From NCBI RefSeq assembly GCF_009498525.1, contig NZ_QSNT01000002.1, positions 682,001 to 746,000 on the forward strand: a stretch of DNA of 64,000 nucleotides, written 5' to 3'. Each line of letters opens with the position of its first letter. Position 1 is the first letter of the stretch. Source of the DNA: Rhizobium sp. ICMP 5592 (GTDB lineage: Bacteria; Pseudomonadota; Alphaproteobacteria; Rhizobiales; Rhizobiaceae). Shown here piece by piece: positions 50,836-63,349 of this stretch. The notes beneath the pieces are model-generated. The model did no database searches. It had not been told where the DNA came from and saw nothing but the letters and a program-made list of their open reading frames with translations. The position numbers and the translations under genes are program-made.

Positions 50836-50992
50836 TCGCTACACCGTGGTTGGAAGCTCAGATTTGAGCGGGGGCGGGGCAGAGACTGCTTTGATTTCGG
50901 AAGTTTGCAATCAACTTCGTGTGCGGGCGTTAACGTCAGCCTGATATGATACAGGCTGAGTTTCGTATTGGCACAGGTGCTTGCGAAAAGGG

Positions 50993-51139
50993 TTATTGAG
51001 GTTTCTGGTCTGGCGCGTGCGGTGCTGGATTTTCGAATCCATCCTTGCCATTATGGGGCTCAACAAACAGCAGAACACCCAGCGCTACGGCCAGCGTCAC
51101 CATGATCAAAAGTATAAATCGCGGCCGCGAAGGCATCAT
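50993..51139 (-). CDS. Single-pass small membrane protein
   Basis: 48 residues starting at the MM at 51139. One membrane helix at about 7-25 (FILLIMVTLAVALGVLLFV) and a polar tail rich in Pro. Its ATG overlaps the stop of the upstream gene (ATGA at 51136-51139), which supports translation despite the small size. Function unknown. Confidence 0.55.
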   Translation of the reverse strand: MMPSRPRFILLIMVTLAVALGVLLFVEPHNGKDGFENPAPHAPDQKPQ

Positions 51140-51432
51140 TGATGGACCGGATGCGATGCCTCCACTGCTGCCTCGATCAATTCCTCCGCATAGGAAAGCG
51201 CGGAAGCAGTGTCTTCGCCATCGAGCTTCAGTTCCCGACATTTGTGATGCATGGCCCTGCGAATTTCCACCAACAACGTGGCGTCCAGATCGACATGACC
51301 TTCGTAAAAAACATGCGTCAGGGCAGACTGGGCGACAACTTCGAGGACTGCGACACGTCCTTCGATTTCGCCAAGGGAGGGAATAGCATTTTTCTTAACG
51401 TGATGTTTGCAATCGCGATGAGTGGTGAGCAT
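51136..51432 (-). CDS. Hypothetical protein (98 aa)
   Basis: 98 residues from ATG 51432, with AGAGGAGATCAACGAG directly upstream; an in-frame ATG at 51459 lacks such a site. Mostly helical, His-rich start (LTTHRDCKHHVKK), acidic C-terminal half (DTASALSYAEELIEAAVEAS). Coupled to the downstream 48-residue membrane protein. No family recognised. Confidence 0.65.
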   Translation of the reverse strand: MLTTHRDCKHHVKKNAIPSLGEIEGRVAVLEVVAQSALTHVFYEGHVDLDATLLVEIRRAMHHKCRELKLDGEDTASALSYAEELIEAAVEASHPVHQ

Positions 51433-51562
51433 CTCGTTGATCTCCTCTGAATAAGGCATAACCCGCGAGAGGAAAAAAAGTTCAGCCTAATTCAAGGAGA
51501 ATCTGAATTAAGCCGACAATATTTTCCAGCGCCGCCGCCGGTGGCAATATATGCGAAAATCC

Positions 51563-52534
51563 TCACTTCATCGGGCAGAGACTCGGATCCGACAACACAT
51601 CGGCGCAGCGGGGCGACCGGCGGAAATCGTCGTAATAGAGCGTCCATTCCGTCGTGTCGGCGGCGCGATAGGGGCCGAACTTGAAATACTGGTTCTTGCC
51701 CAGTCCCTTGTCGGCATGGCCTACATGTCCCTTAACGGTGACAATCCATTTGTTGTTGGCGAATATCTCGATATGGCCGGTACCGTCTGGACCCGGCTTG
51801 GTATAGATGGCGAAGTCGATCCAGCCGGAATCCGGCATCGGCAATTTGTTGCCACGGTCGGTGACCGTGATGGCGCTCGTGCAGCCGGTAAATTCCTGGC
51901 CGTCGCCCTTGCCCCAATTGCTGTCGGTTGCGACCAGCGCACGCATCTGGTTGGTATCCGAGCGGAACCAGACGGGCGTCTGGTTACCGTCACAGGCCTT
52001 TGTCCCATCGTGGGAATAGGTCTTTGGCGGGGCGACATAGTTGGTTTCGACCGTTGCAAAGAGCTTGCCGTTGTTCAGTCGCAGAGCCAGGAAGGGACTG
52101 AAATCACCCTTCGCCGTCGGTCCGATCTCCCGCTTCCATTGCGCAATCAGATAGCGATGATCGCCTGAAGGAATGGGATCGGCGAATTTGACGGCAAAGC
52201 CGTACCAAACTCCTTGATCATAGGGGACACGATATTTGGTGCGTTCCCAGATTTCCGCTCTCTCGCTGCAATTCGCCTTGCCTGGCGCGCAGAGTGGCTT
52301 GACGCTGAGTTTCAGCGCGCCGGTGCCGCTGCGCTTGACCTCCGATTGGAATTCGACCGTGCCGGCCTTCTGTTCGGAATTATCGCGATAGTAGAGATGG
52401 CCTGCCGGATCGAAGTCGGTGCCGTCGAAACCGTCGCGAAGAACCAATTGAGCGGGATCCTTGGCCAAGGCCGGGGTCATGGCGCTGGTGCAAGTGCAGG
52501 CCAAAAGGGCGGGCAGCGCGTATTTTGCGTTCAT
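51563..52534 (-). CDS. Secreted polysaccharide lyase (heparin lyase I-like)
   Basis: 323 residues from ATG 52534, with AAGGAACTCCC upstream. A signal peptide at about 1-24 (ALPALLACTCTSAMTPALA) is followed by a jelly-roll domain of the PF14099 Polysacc_lyase family: SERAEIWERTKYRVPYDQG, WYGFAVKFADPIPSGDHRYLIAQWK, and the C-terminal YFKFGPYRAADTTEWTLYYDDFR. It would cleave an acidic polysaccharide outside the cell. A GumK-type glucuronosyltransferase-like gene is divergent to it, hinting at a uronate-containing substrate. Confidence 0.85.
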   Translation of the reverse strand: MNAKYALPALLACTCTSAMTPALAKDPAQLVLRDGFDGTDFDPAGHLYYRDNSEQKAGTVEFQSEVKRSGTGALKLSVKPLCAPGKANCSERAEIWERTKYRVPYDQGVWYGFAVKFADPIPSGDHRYLIAQWKREIGPTAKGDFSPFLALRLNNGKLFATVETNYVAPPKTYSHDGTKACDGNQTPVWFRSDTNQMRALVATDSNWGKGDGQEFTGCTSAITVTDRGNKLPMPDSGWIDFAIYTKPGPDGTGHIEIFANNKWIVTVKGHVGHADKGLGKNQYFKFGPYRAADTTEWTLYYDDFRRSPRCADVLSDPSLCPMK

Positions 52535-52817
52535 GACGGGAGTTCCTTCGGCGGGCGATCTTCGAGTGCTATCAATGACCTGTTCGTCTCTCGTGGGCAA
52601 GAGGAGGGTGCTTCGCGATGTCGTGACCGAGCATAACCGGCTCGATATCGGATGGCTCCGGCGAAGCTTCACATGCCGATTGTCTGATTTAATAACTCCA
52701 CTTTAACCGCCTGTTAGACGCTTTCCGGTTCATATACGATGCGTATTGGGCTTTGCCTGCGGATATCAGCGCCCCGGACATGAAGGTTCGTCGCCGCAGC
52801 TTGAATCAACGATTTGA
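52535..52817. promoter_or_regulatory. Divergent lyase / GumK-like upstream region
   Basis: 283 bp with promoters for the polysaccharide lyase (minus) and the glycosyltransferase (plus). An AT-rich patch TTAATAACTCCACTTTAA is at about 52690-52707. No operator recognised. Confidence 0.4.
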
Positions 52818-54029
52818 ATGTCGGGCATGAGAGAAGCCGACCGAGAATCGCAGCTGGGGTTGCCCGTGACAGAGCTGGGAAAAGGAGCGGCGACCGAAGA
52901 TGGTGTCGGACCGCGACGAAAGATCGTCATTCTGACGTCGCATGTCTTTCTGCGTGGCTACCGCAAGGCATCGGTCCATTTCGTGGCATCCCGCTGGGCG
53001 GAGCAGGGGCATGATGTCCATTTCCTGACGATTGGTCATAGTTGGCTCACTCCGCTGAAGGATCGCCCGCGCTTTCGGGCGCTATCGGAGCGTCAGGCAA
53101 ACCAGTTCGAGACGGTCGCCCCAAATCTTCGGGCGGGTGCCTACCTGCCACCATTGCATGCCTTTAGCTCCGGCAATCGCATTCTGAACGCGGCAAACGG
53201 AATGCTTTTCCGGCTTTACGGCAATTATCTGCCGCGCTTTGCCCGAAGTGCTCTTGCTGCGGCCGATCTTGTGGTAATCGAAAGCGGCTCGGCGCTTGCT
53301 TTTTTTGATTATGCGAAGAGCCTGAATCCGGAGACGCGAACCCTCTATTTCTGTCGCGACCTGCTCCGGAGCGTCGGTGCAGCACCCGTATTGCAGGATA
53401 TTCAGGCGGCCACGATCGGACGTTTCGATACGGTCTGTGTACCGTCGGAGCGTCTTGGCGCGCTGCTACCATCCGGTGGGCGCATCAGGGTCATCCCACA
53501 GGGCGTCGATGCGGTGCTGTTCGACCGAGAACAACCTTTCCCCTATGCTACCGGCAGCCGTAACGCTGTCTCCATCGGCAATATGCTGTTCGACGAGGCC
53601 ACAGTCGCGGCTATGGCGGCTGCGGCGCCTGACATAAATTTCCACATCTTCGGGGCGCATTGGCGAGGTTCTGTGCTGCCAAACGTCACAGTCTACGGTG
53701 AGCGGGCTTTCGAAAGCATCGTACCGTTTTTGCAGCACGCGGATTTTGGCATCGCGCCCTACCGCTTGACGAAGGACGAGATCTATCTGGCGGAGTCGAG
53801 CCTGAAGCTTGCACAATATAGCTATTGCGGCTTGCCTATCCTCTTGCCTGACCTGATCCCTTTTACTCGCGCCAATGCTATCGTCTATCGATTGGATGGA
53901 GAGACCGCCTGGCGAGAAAAGATCGACATGGCGTTGGCGATGCGGCGTTCGTCGGCTTTTCGTGAGGGAATCTTGACCTGGGACGATGTTGCCCGGCAGA
54001 CGCTCGACGCTGCCTTTGAGACGAAATAG
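52818..54029 (+). CDS. GumK-like glycosyltransferase (GT70)
   Basis: 403 residues. After a roughly 34-residue extension the GumK-type N-terminal fold begins: RKIVILTSHVFLRGYRKASVHFVA, and the donor half has VIPQGVDAVLFD and IAPYRLTKDEIYLAESSLKL. Xanthomonas GumK is an inner-membrane glucuronosyltransferase of xanthan synthesis; the same activity is possible but unproven. Start choice is uncertain: ATG 52818, ATG 52827 or a later GTG near residue 30. Stops 5 bases from the convergent flippase gene. Confidence 0.78.
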   Translation: MSGMREADRESQLGLPVTELGKGAATEDGVGPRRKIVILTSHVFLRGYRKASVHFVASRWAEQGHDVHFLTIGHSWLTPLKDRPRFRALSERQANQFETVAPNLRAGAYLPPLHAFSSGNRILNAANGMLFRLYGNYLPRFARSALAAADLVVIESGSALAFFDYAKSLNPETRTLYFCRDLLRSVGAAPVLQDIQAATIGRFDTVCVPSERLGALLPSGGRIRVIPQGVDAVLFDREQPFPYATGSRNAVSIGNMLFDEATVAAMAAAAPDINFHIFGAHWRGSVLPNVTVYGERAFESIVPFLQHADFGIAPYRLTKDEIYLAESSLKLAQYSYCGLPILLPDLIPFTRANAIVYRLDGETAWREKIDMALAMRRSSAFREGILTWDDVARQTLDAAFETK

Positions 54030-54034
54030 TCGCC

Positions 54035-55543
54035 TCAACCTGGCGCGAGGAAGGTCAGTAGGCCGTTGACCAGCGGGCGTGCCGGCCTGGGCAGCTTGCC
54101 GCCAATCGTATCCATCAGCAACCGGCCATCGCTCCCTTCCACCAGACGCAAGATGCGAACGGCAAGCAGGTAAGCGACCCCGCCAGCGGGAATCGCCGTT
54201 ACAATTGCCGCCAACCCGTCGAGATAGTAGACGGCGATACCGGCCGAAGCGGCGCAGATGGCTGCCGCGAGCATTGTCTTTGCCATCGTTCCAAGCGGGA
54301 TAGCGGCATGCGCGCTCTTCCATGCAGTCCAGGCGAGCAGGGCAAAGGTCAGCGTGGTGATGGTCGCGCGAGCAATGGCTGCGCCCTCGAGGCCCGCCAG
54401 CGGCACCATGACGACAAGCAGCAGCATCGTCAGCAAGCCGCTGATAATCTGGACGCGCAATAGCAGATCGCTGCGTCCGGAAGCGCTGATCAGACCCCAG
54501 GGAATGACCGAGAGGCCGGCAAGCCAGACGAAAGCGAGCAAGGTAGCCGCGGCCGGAATGGCGGGCTCGAAGGCATCGCCGAAGATGAGCGGCATCAGGT
54601 CGGGCATGATAACTGCACCGCCGAAACTGATGGGCAGCATGACGAGGGCCACCATACGGATGACACGCCCATAGGTCGCCTGTAGCGCCTGCCGATCTCC
54701 CTTTGCATGGGCGTCTGCAAAGCTGACGATCAGCGCCGGCGAAATCTGTAGCATAACCTGCTCGATCAGTCCGGCGAGACCGAGGCCGGCTGCAAAATAG
54801 CCGATGCCGGTCGATGAGAAAAAGAAGCCTAGAAACAGGAATTCGATCCGTGACAGCACCAGGATCTCGATGAGATCGCTCAGCCACATGTAGCGACCGT
54901 AGCGGTGCATTTCGGGCGTCAATGTCTCACTGGAGGCAGGAACGCTTTTGTCGATATAGCTGCGCAGGTACAATGCCTGCGGCAGATAGCGGGCGACATA
55001 GCCGATGAGGGCTCCCGTCGGGCCGAGCAGCCAGGCGCCTGCGAAGACGATGGGAACCTGGAGAGTGCCACCGACGACCGTGCTGCGCGCCGTTTGTCCG
55101 AACCGATTGCGGCCGCGAGCGATGGCAGTTGAAAAGACGTAAAATGCGTAACTCAGAAACAGCAACGCTGTCACGATCCAGAACCAGGCATGTCGCGCAT
55201 CGCGATAGGTGTACGTGATCATGGCATAGAAAAAGATGCCGGTGATCACCATGGCGACGGATATCATGAAACTGCGGAATGCCGCGCGCACCAATGCCTT
55301 CCAGGCGTCACCTTCACCCGAGAGTGCGCCGGCATTGCGCAACAATGTCTGCGGCAGGCCCATGTCGGCCAAAGCCGCGGCGGATGTCGCGATCCAGAGC
55401 GCGTAGGCGACCTTGCCGGAGCCGGCGGGACCGAGCAGGCGCGCGGCTATAATGCTGCTGGCGAAGCCTGCCGCAAGCGAAATCACCGTCGCCGCCAAGC
55501 TGATCAGCGAACTCTTCAAGAGGTTGGACGTATAGGCACTCAT
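54035..55543 (-). CDS. Wzx-type polysaccharide flippase
   Basis: 502 residues from ATG 55543, about 12-14 membrane helices. MATE-like polysaccharide exporter start SLAAGFASSIIAARLLGPAGSGKVAYALW is typical of Wzx/RfbX O-antigen or exopolysaccharide flippases. It would translocate a lipid-linked repeat unit made in part by the neighbouring GumK-like enzyme. An in-frame TTG at 55552 is a less likely start. No wzy polymerase is visible in the window. Confidence 0.87.
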   Translation of the reverse strand: MSAYTSNLLKSSLISLAATVISLAAGFASSIIAARLLGPAGSGKVAYALWIATSAAALADMGLPQTLLRNAGALSGEGDAWKALVRAAFRSFMISVAMVITGIFFYAMITYTYRDARHAWFWIVTALLFLSYAFYVFSTAIARGRNRFGQTARSTVVGGTLQVPIVFAGAWLLGPTGALIGYVARYLPQALYLRSYIDKSVPASSETLTPEMHRYGRYMWLSDLIEILVLSRIEFLFLGFFFSSTGIGYFAAGLGLAGLIEQVMLQISPALIVSFADAHAKGDRQALQATYGRVIRMVALVMLPISFGGAVIMPDLMPLIFGDAFEPAIPAAATLLAFVWLAGLSVIPWGLISASGRSDLLLRVQIISGLLTMLLLVVMVPLAGLEGAAIARATITTLTFALLAWTAWKSAHAAIPLGTMAKTMLAAAICAASAGIAVYYLDGLAAIVTAIPAGGVAYLLAVRILRLVEGSDGRLLMDTIGGKLPRPARPLVNGLLTFLAPG

Positions 55544-55636
55544 GACGCCCAATCATGAGGGCAGTCTCATAACCTTGTGTTAAAGGCCGACTGATACTTC
55601 TAACTAGCGTTCAAGTTGAAATTTGAGGCCGCTGCC

Positions 55637-56575
55637 GTGACGGATAAAACTGCCGAACGAGATGCATTCCTCATTCCCGGATATTTGCAGAAGGGATTGG
55701 GTGAACGCGCGCGCAACCTGCTATGGCGGCTGATGTCGCCGCTGCCGGACAGGCCCTATTGTGCGCTCAAATATTTCGTCATTCGCGGCAAGTTCCCCAA
55801 CCTGACGTCGCCGCAGACCTTCACCGACAAGATCCAGGCCCGCAAACTCTACGACCGCAATCCGCTGTTTCCGCGTTTCGTCGACAAGGCCGGCGCCAAG
55901 ACGCTGATTGCCCAACGGGTCGGCAGCCAACATGTCATTCCCACGCAATGGGTCGGCAACGATCTTTCTACGGTCGATTGGTCCGCCATCGCTTTGCCTG
56001 CCGTCGTCAAGCCGACGCATGCGAGCGGTGTCGGCCGCTTTCTCTATGGGCAGAACGATATCGAGCAGCTGCTGAAGAACGATCCTTCAGCCGAGTGGCT
56101 GGCGATCGACCATGCTTTCTACAACAGGGAGTGGGCCTATAGCCGGGTTGAGCCCCGCATTCTCATAGAGACCATGTTGCTTGCCGACGGACATGTTCCC
56201 TGGGACTACCGGCTTTTCACGTTCAACGGCAAAGTCTCGCATATCGAGATCGATATCCGTGAAAATGGTCGGGGCTATTCCTGCAATTATACGCCGGAAT
56301 GGCAGAAATTGCCGTTCTATGATCCCGATTATCTCGGTCTTTATCCGGGCGAGGTGGCGCGGCCATCGCGGCTTGACGAAATGATCCATATTGCCGAGAC
56401 GATTGCCCGCGACATCGATTTTGTCCGCGTCGATCTCTATGCTTCCGCTGACTGGGTCTATGTCGGCGAACTCACCTTCTATCCCGGTGGCGGTTTTGAG
56501 GCTTTCGAGCCGGAAAACTACGATCTTGTGCTCGGCCAGAAATGGCAGCTCGGTTTCGAGATGCCGAAGAGATAG
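55637..56575 (+). CDS. TupA-like ATP-grasp protein
   Basis: 312 residues from GTG 55637 (TGAGG upstream; a TTG at 55616 is also possible). Family PF14305: KYFVIRGKFPNLTSPQTFTDKIQ near the start, VVKPTHASG as the ATP-lysine strand, and FVRVDLYASADWVYVGELTFYPGGG with the metal-binding Asp/Glu. TupA-type enzymes join amino acids or other groups to polymers in teichuronopeptide or polysaccharide clusters. Divergent from the flippase; probably modifies the same glycan. Confidence 0.85.
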   Translation: MTDKTAERDAFLIPGYLQKGLGERARNLLWRLMSPLPDRPYCALKYFVIRGKFPNLTSPQTFTDKIQARKLYDRNPLFPRFVDKAGAKTLIAQRVGSQHVIPTQWVGNDLSTVDWSAIALPAVVKPTHASGVGRFLYGQNDIEQLLKNDPSAEWLAIDHAFYNREWAYSRVEPRILIETMLLADGHVPWDYRLFTFNGKVSHIEIDIRENGRGYSCNYTPEWQKLPFYDPDYLGLYPGEVARPSRLDEMIHIAETIARDIDFVRVDLYASADWVYVGELTFYPGGGFEAFEPENYDLVLGQKWQLGFEMPKR

Positions 56576-56635
56576 GTAGACAAATCGCTTTGCCCGCGTT
56601 TCATAGACCGACCGAATTTTAGAGGAAGGATTTCC

Positions 56636-57124
56636 ATGACGATCGAACAGGACCTCAGCCGCATCGCATTGCAGGAAGAGACGCTACGTTTCGACGCTTT
56701 CGATCTTTCAACCGCCTGGGTGCTGGGTAAGTTGCTGCACGATCTTGCCAGCGAGCGCAATCTCGGGGTCGCTATCGACATCACGCTGCATTCCATGCCG
56801 GTCTTCTATATTGCTCTGCCCGGTTCGACACCGGACAATTCCAATTGGATCCGGCGGAAACGCAATATGGTGTTGCGCTATTTCCGCAGCAGCTACGCCA
56901 GCACGCTGCGCCTGGAAAAGCAGGGCAAGACCATCGAGGATAACGGGCTTTCCAGCGCCGAATATGCCGCTTCCGGTGGCAGTTTCCCGATCTTCGTCAA
57001 CGGCACTGGCTGCATCGGTGCCGTCACAGTATCGGGCCTTCCGCAGCGTGAAGACCACAATCTGGTCGTCGAGGCCCTGGCGCTGACGCTTGGCCACGAA
57101 CTGCACAATGTCAGCCTGTCGTAA
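56636..57124 (+). CDS. UPF0303 / heme-degrading-domain family protein
   Basis: 162 residues, GlcG/HbpS-like fold. The start with DFDAFDLSTAWVLGKLLHD-type helix (residues 18-37), IDITLHSMPVFYIALPG and the end GHELHN are family features. AGGAAGG precedes the ATG. Biochemical function in this subgroup is unproven. Confidence 0.87.
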   Translation: MTIEQDLSRIALQEETLRFDAFDLSTAWVLGKLLHDLASERNLGVAIDITLHSMPVFYIALPGSTPDNSNWIRRKRNMVLRYFRSSYASTLRLEKQGKTIEDNGLSSAEYAASGGSFPIFVNGTGCIGAVTVSGLPQREDHNLVVEALALTLGHELHNVSLS

Positions 57125-57169
57125 AAGACGATTGCGGCGCCGCGCTTAAAGCGGGCGCCGCCTTCGATC

Positions 57170-58426
57170 TCAGATTTTCCCACCGGCCTCGGCGATGACT
57201 TTCGTCAGGCTGCCGGTTGCCGGGAACAGGGGGATGAGGCACGCCTGCAGGGCGTGATAAATGTCGCCCTTTCCGGGGAAGAGCGTGTGGGCCGGAACGA
57301 GATCTTCCGTCAGCTCTTCATGCCAGCCGCCATTCCGGTGGTCGATGAAGGAAGTGCCGATGGCGCCCCAGATCTTGCGGTAGCTTGCCTCATGGAAGTC
57401 GCTCGGCAGATGCTGGTTGAGATAATGCGCAGCACCGGCGCCTTCGCTGGCCGGCCACCAGAGCTTGTTACGCTTGGCCGGCACATCGGCCCAATCCAGC
57501 GTATAGAAGAAGCCGCCTTTGTCATTGTCCCAGCCCAGTGACATGGATTGGGAGAACAGGCCCTTTGCGGCCTCCGGCATCCAGCCGTGACGCCGGCCGC
57601 CGAGCGACCAGAGTTGCAGGATGAGGCGTGCCCACTCCAGCCAATGTCCCGGTGTCGTGCCCGATGGGCGGAACATCTCGTTGCCGCGATAATCCTTGTC
57701 GAGCACCCAATCGGCGTTGAAGTGCTCGGCAACGCGCCAGCCGACGGAACCGGCCGAGCGGCGGATGACGAGATCGGCGATGCTTTCGGCCTTGTCGAGG
57801 TAGGCTTTGTCGCCGGTCGCTTCGAAGGCGGCCATCAGAGCTTCCGTCAGGTGCATGTTGGAATTCTGGCCGCGATAGCTGCCGCCATCGATCGGTGACC
57901 AATCCTGGTTGAATTCCTCGGCAATGGCGCCGTGTTTCTCTTCCCAGAATTTCGTATTCAGGATCTCGGTGACGTCGGCGAGCATGCCGTCGGCAAGCGG
58001 ATGGCCGATGATCTTGGCGGAGGAGGCGGCAAGCAGCACGAAAGCATGGCCATAGCCTTGCTTGCTGGAATCGACCGGACCGTCATTGTTGAGCGACCAG
58101 ACATAGCCGCCATGCTTGGTGTCGCGGTGATGCTTCCACAGATAGTTGATGCCGTGATCGACAATATCTTCCGAGCCGGGACGGCCGAGCAGCGAGCCGA
58201 TCGCGAAGCAATGCACCATGCGTGCGGTCGAGTGAATGCCGCGCACTGGATTGACCGCATCAAGAGGCTTGCCGGCATCGTCCATATCGTAGAATCCACC
58301 CTTGGGATTGACGCTTCGATATTGGAAGAAATCGAAAAGCCCGCTTGCCTGGTCAAGCAGCCAGCGCCGATGGTAGGCACGCGTGCTCCAATTCCCGAGA
58401 GCTGCCGTTTCACGCTGTATGCTCAT
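57170..58426 (-). CDS. AGE family epimerase/isomerase
   Basis: 418 residues from ATG 58426, with AGGAGGATAGC upstream. (alpha/alpha)6-barrel of the N-acylglucosamine 2-epimerase family, which includes mannose isomerases and sulfoquinovose isomerase. Conserved pieces: STARMVHCFAIG, RGQNSNMHLTEALMAAFEATGD (active-site His and Glu) and GHWLEWARLILQL. The sugar is not deducible. Divergent from metH. Confidence 0.9.
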   Translation of the reverse strand: MSIQRETAALGNWSTRAYHRRWLLDQASGLFDFFQYRSVNPKGGFYDMDDAGKPLDAVNPVRGIHSTARMVHCFAIGSLLGRPGSEDIVDHGINYLWKHHRDTKHGGYVWSLNNDGPVDSSKQGYGHAFVLLAASSAKIIGHPLADGMLADVTEILNTKFWEEKHGAIAEEFNQDWSPIDGGSYRGQNSNMHLTEALMAAFEATGDKAYLDKAESIADLVIRRSAGSVGWRVAEHFNADWVLDKDYRGNEMFRPSGTTPGHWLEWARLILQLWSLGGRRHGWMPEAAKGLFSQSMSLGWDNDKGGFFYTLDWADVPAKRNKLWWPASEGAGAAHYLNQHLPSDFHEASYRKIWGAIGTSFIDHRNGGWHEELTEDLVPAHTLFPGKGDIYHALQACLIPLFPATGSLTKVIAEAGGKI

Positions 58427-58632
58427 GCTATCCTCCTGAGACACTTTTGCCGTAAGCCCTATAGCGCCGCCTGAAAGCGCTGTCATGGCTTTATGGGATG
58501 AAACTGTGTCGGCGGCTTTGCCTTATCCACCCCTGTCGGAATTTTTAGTTGATCGCATCAACTTTTCCTAAGCACAGCAAATCATAGCAGCATTGTTCTT
58601 GCGCCAAGGCGCGATAGTGCATAGATATGTTG

Positions 58633-58652
58633 ACATAAAGATATCTTTATGT
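58633..58652. promoter_or_regulatory. Perfect 20-bp palindrome upstream of metH
   Basis: ACATAAAGATATCTTTATGT, an exact inverted repeat, 42 bases before the metH ATG. Position and perfect symmetry suggest a dimeric repressor site. Methionine genes of proteobacteria are controlled by the ArsR-type SahR and by MetJ/MetR in other groups; SahR is the likeliest for this lineage, but I cannot confirm the motif from memory. Confidence 0.7.
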
Positions 58653-58694
58653 GATCTGGATGCGAAGTCGCAATCAGGCCAAGGGAATTCGCTT

Positions 58695-62471
<3,777 letters not shown>

Positions 62472-62529
62472 TTGCGAGTCGTTTCCACGGCTTGAGCCTC
62501 TGTGCTGATAAATTGATTCAGATTGTTCC

Positions 62530-62562
62530 TGTGGCCGAAAGATGATTCATCTCTCGGCCACA
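62530..62562. terminator. Hairpin between metH and the GntR gene
   Basis: TGTGGCCGAAAGATGA (62530-62545) pairs with TCATCTCTCGGCCACA (62547-62562) with one mismatch. It lies between convergent genes and may terminate both, though T-runs are weak. Confidence 0.65.
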
Positions 62563-62584
62563 TCTATTTGATTCAATATATAAT

Positions 62585-63349
62585 TTATGTCGCCCCGATC
62601 GTGAGTTCCGCGACAAAATCATAGGCATCGCCTCGATACAGCGAGCGTGTGAACTCCACAGCCCGGCCGGAGCCGAGGTAGGAGATGCGCTCGATCGACA
62701 GGCCGGCTGCACCGACGGGAACACCAAGCAGACCCGCATCGGCTTCCTTCATATTGGTGGCGGAGATGCGTTGCACGGCGCGTACCGGGCGGACCTGGCG
62801 TTTTTCCAGTTCGGCGTAGAGCGAAGAGGTCACAACCGAAGGATCGGGCAGGAACTCGCCGGAGACGCTGGCATGTTCGATGGCAAGTGGCTGATCGTCG
62901 GCGATGCGCAATCGGCTGAGGCGGGAGACTTTGGTATCGGCGGCAAGGCCGAGAATCATCATTTCGTCGGGTGAGGGCGTGTGTACCCCCTTATGCAGCC
63001 ATTGCGAACGCGCCGTCATGCCGCGCCGTGCCATATCCTCAGTGAAGGATGTCAGCTGCGACAGCCGCTGTTCGACCTTGGAAACCGGTTTGGTGACGAA
63101 GGTGCCGGAGCCATGGCGGCGGACGAGGATACCCTCGGCGACGAGGTCGTCGATCGCCTTGCGCACCGTTACGCGGCTGACCGCGGCATATTCGGCGATA
63201 TCGCGTTCCGCCGGCAGGGCGTCGCCCTGTTTCAGCGTTCCGAGCTTGACGGCGTCTTCCAGCGTTCGGCGCAGCTTGACGTAGAGCGGGCCGGTGCCGC
63301 CCGCGAGCAGGCGTCCTGACGAGAAAATGCGGCTCAGATCCTCGGTCAT
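62585..63349 (-). CDS. GntR family regulator (HutC/UTRA type)
   Basis: 254 residues. N-terminal winged helix (ALPAERDIAEYAAVSRVTVRKAIDDLV) and C-terminal UTRA ligand domain. UTRA regulators such as NagR/DasR respond to amino-sugar phosphates. Its ATG overlaps the stop of the upstream BadF-type sugar kinase (ATGA at 63346-63349), so it is translated together with that kinase, which points to an amino-sugar pathway. Confidence 0.9.
   Translation of the reverse strand: MTEDLSRIFSSGRLLAGGTGPLYVKLRRTLEDAVKLGTLKQGDALPAERDIAEYAAVSRVTVRKAIDDLVAEGILVRRHGSGTFVTKPVSKVEQRLSQLTSFTEDMARRGMTARSQWLHKGVHTPSPDEMMILGLAADTKVSRLSRLRIADDQPLAIEHASVSGEFLPDPSVVTSSLYAELEKRQVRPVRAVQRISATNMKEADAGLLGVPVGAAGLSIERISYLGSGRAVEFTRSLYRGDAYDFVAELTIGAT

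Noticed and set aside
53466..54887. 473-codon frame spanning the GumK-like and flippase genes
   Set aside because: Crosses two genes with clear families in other frames; low-complexity Arg/Pro composition.
58427..58694. SAM-II or cobalamin riboswitch upstream of metH
   Set aside because: I could not find the conserved cobalamin-box or the SAM-II pseudoknot elements; the palindrome explains the visible structure better.
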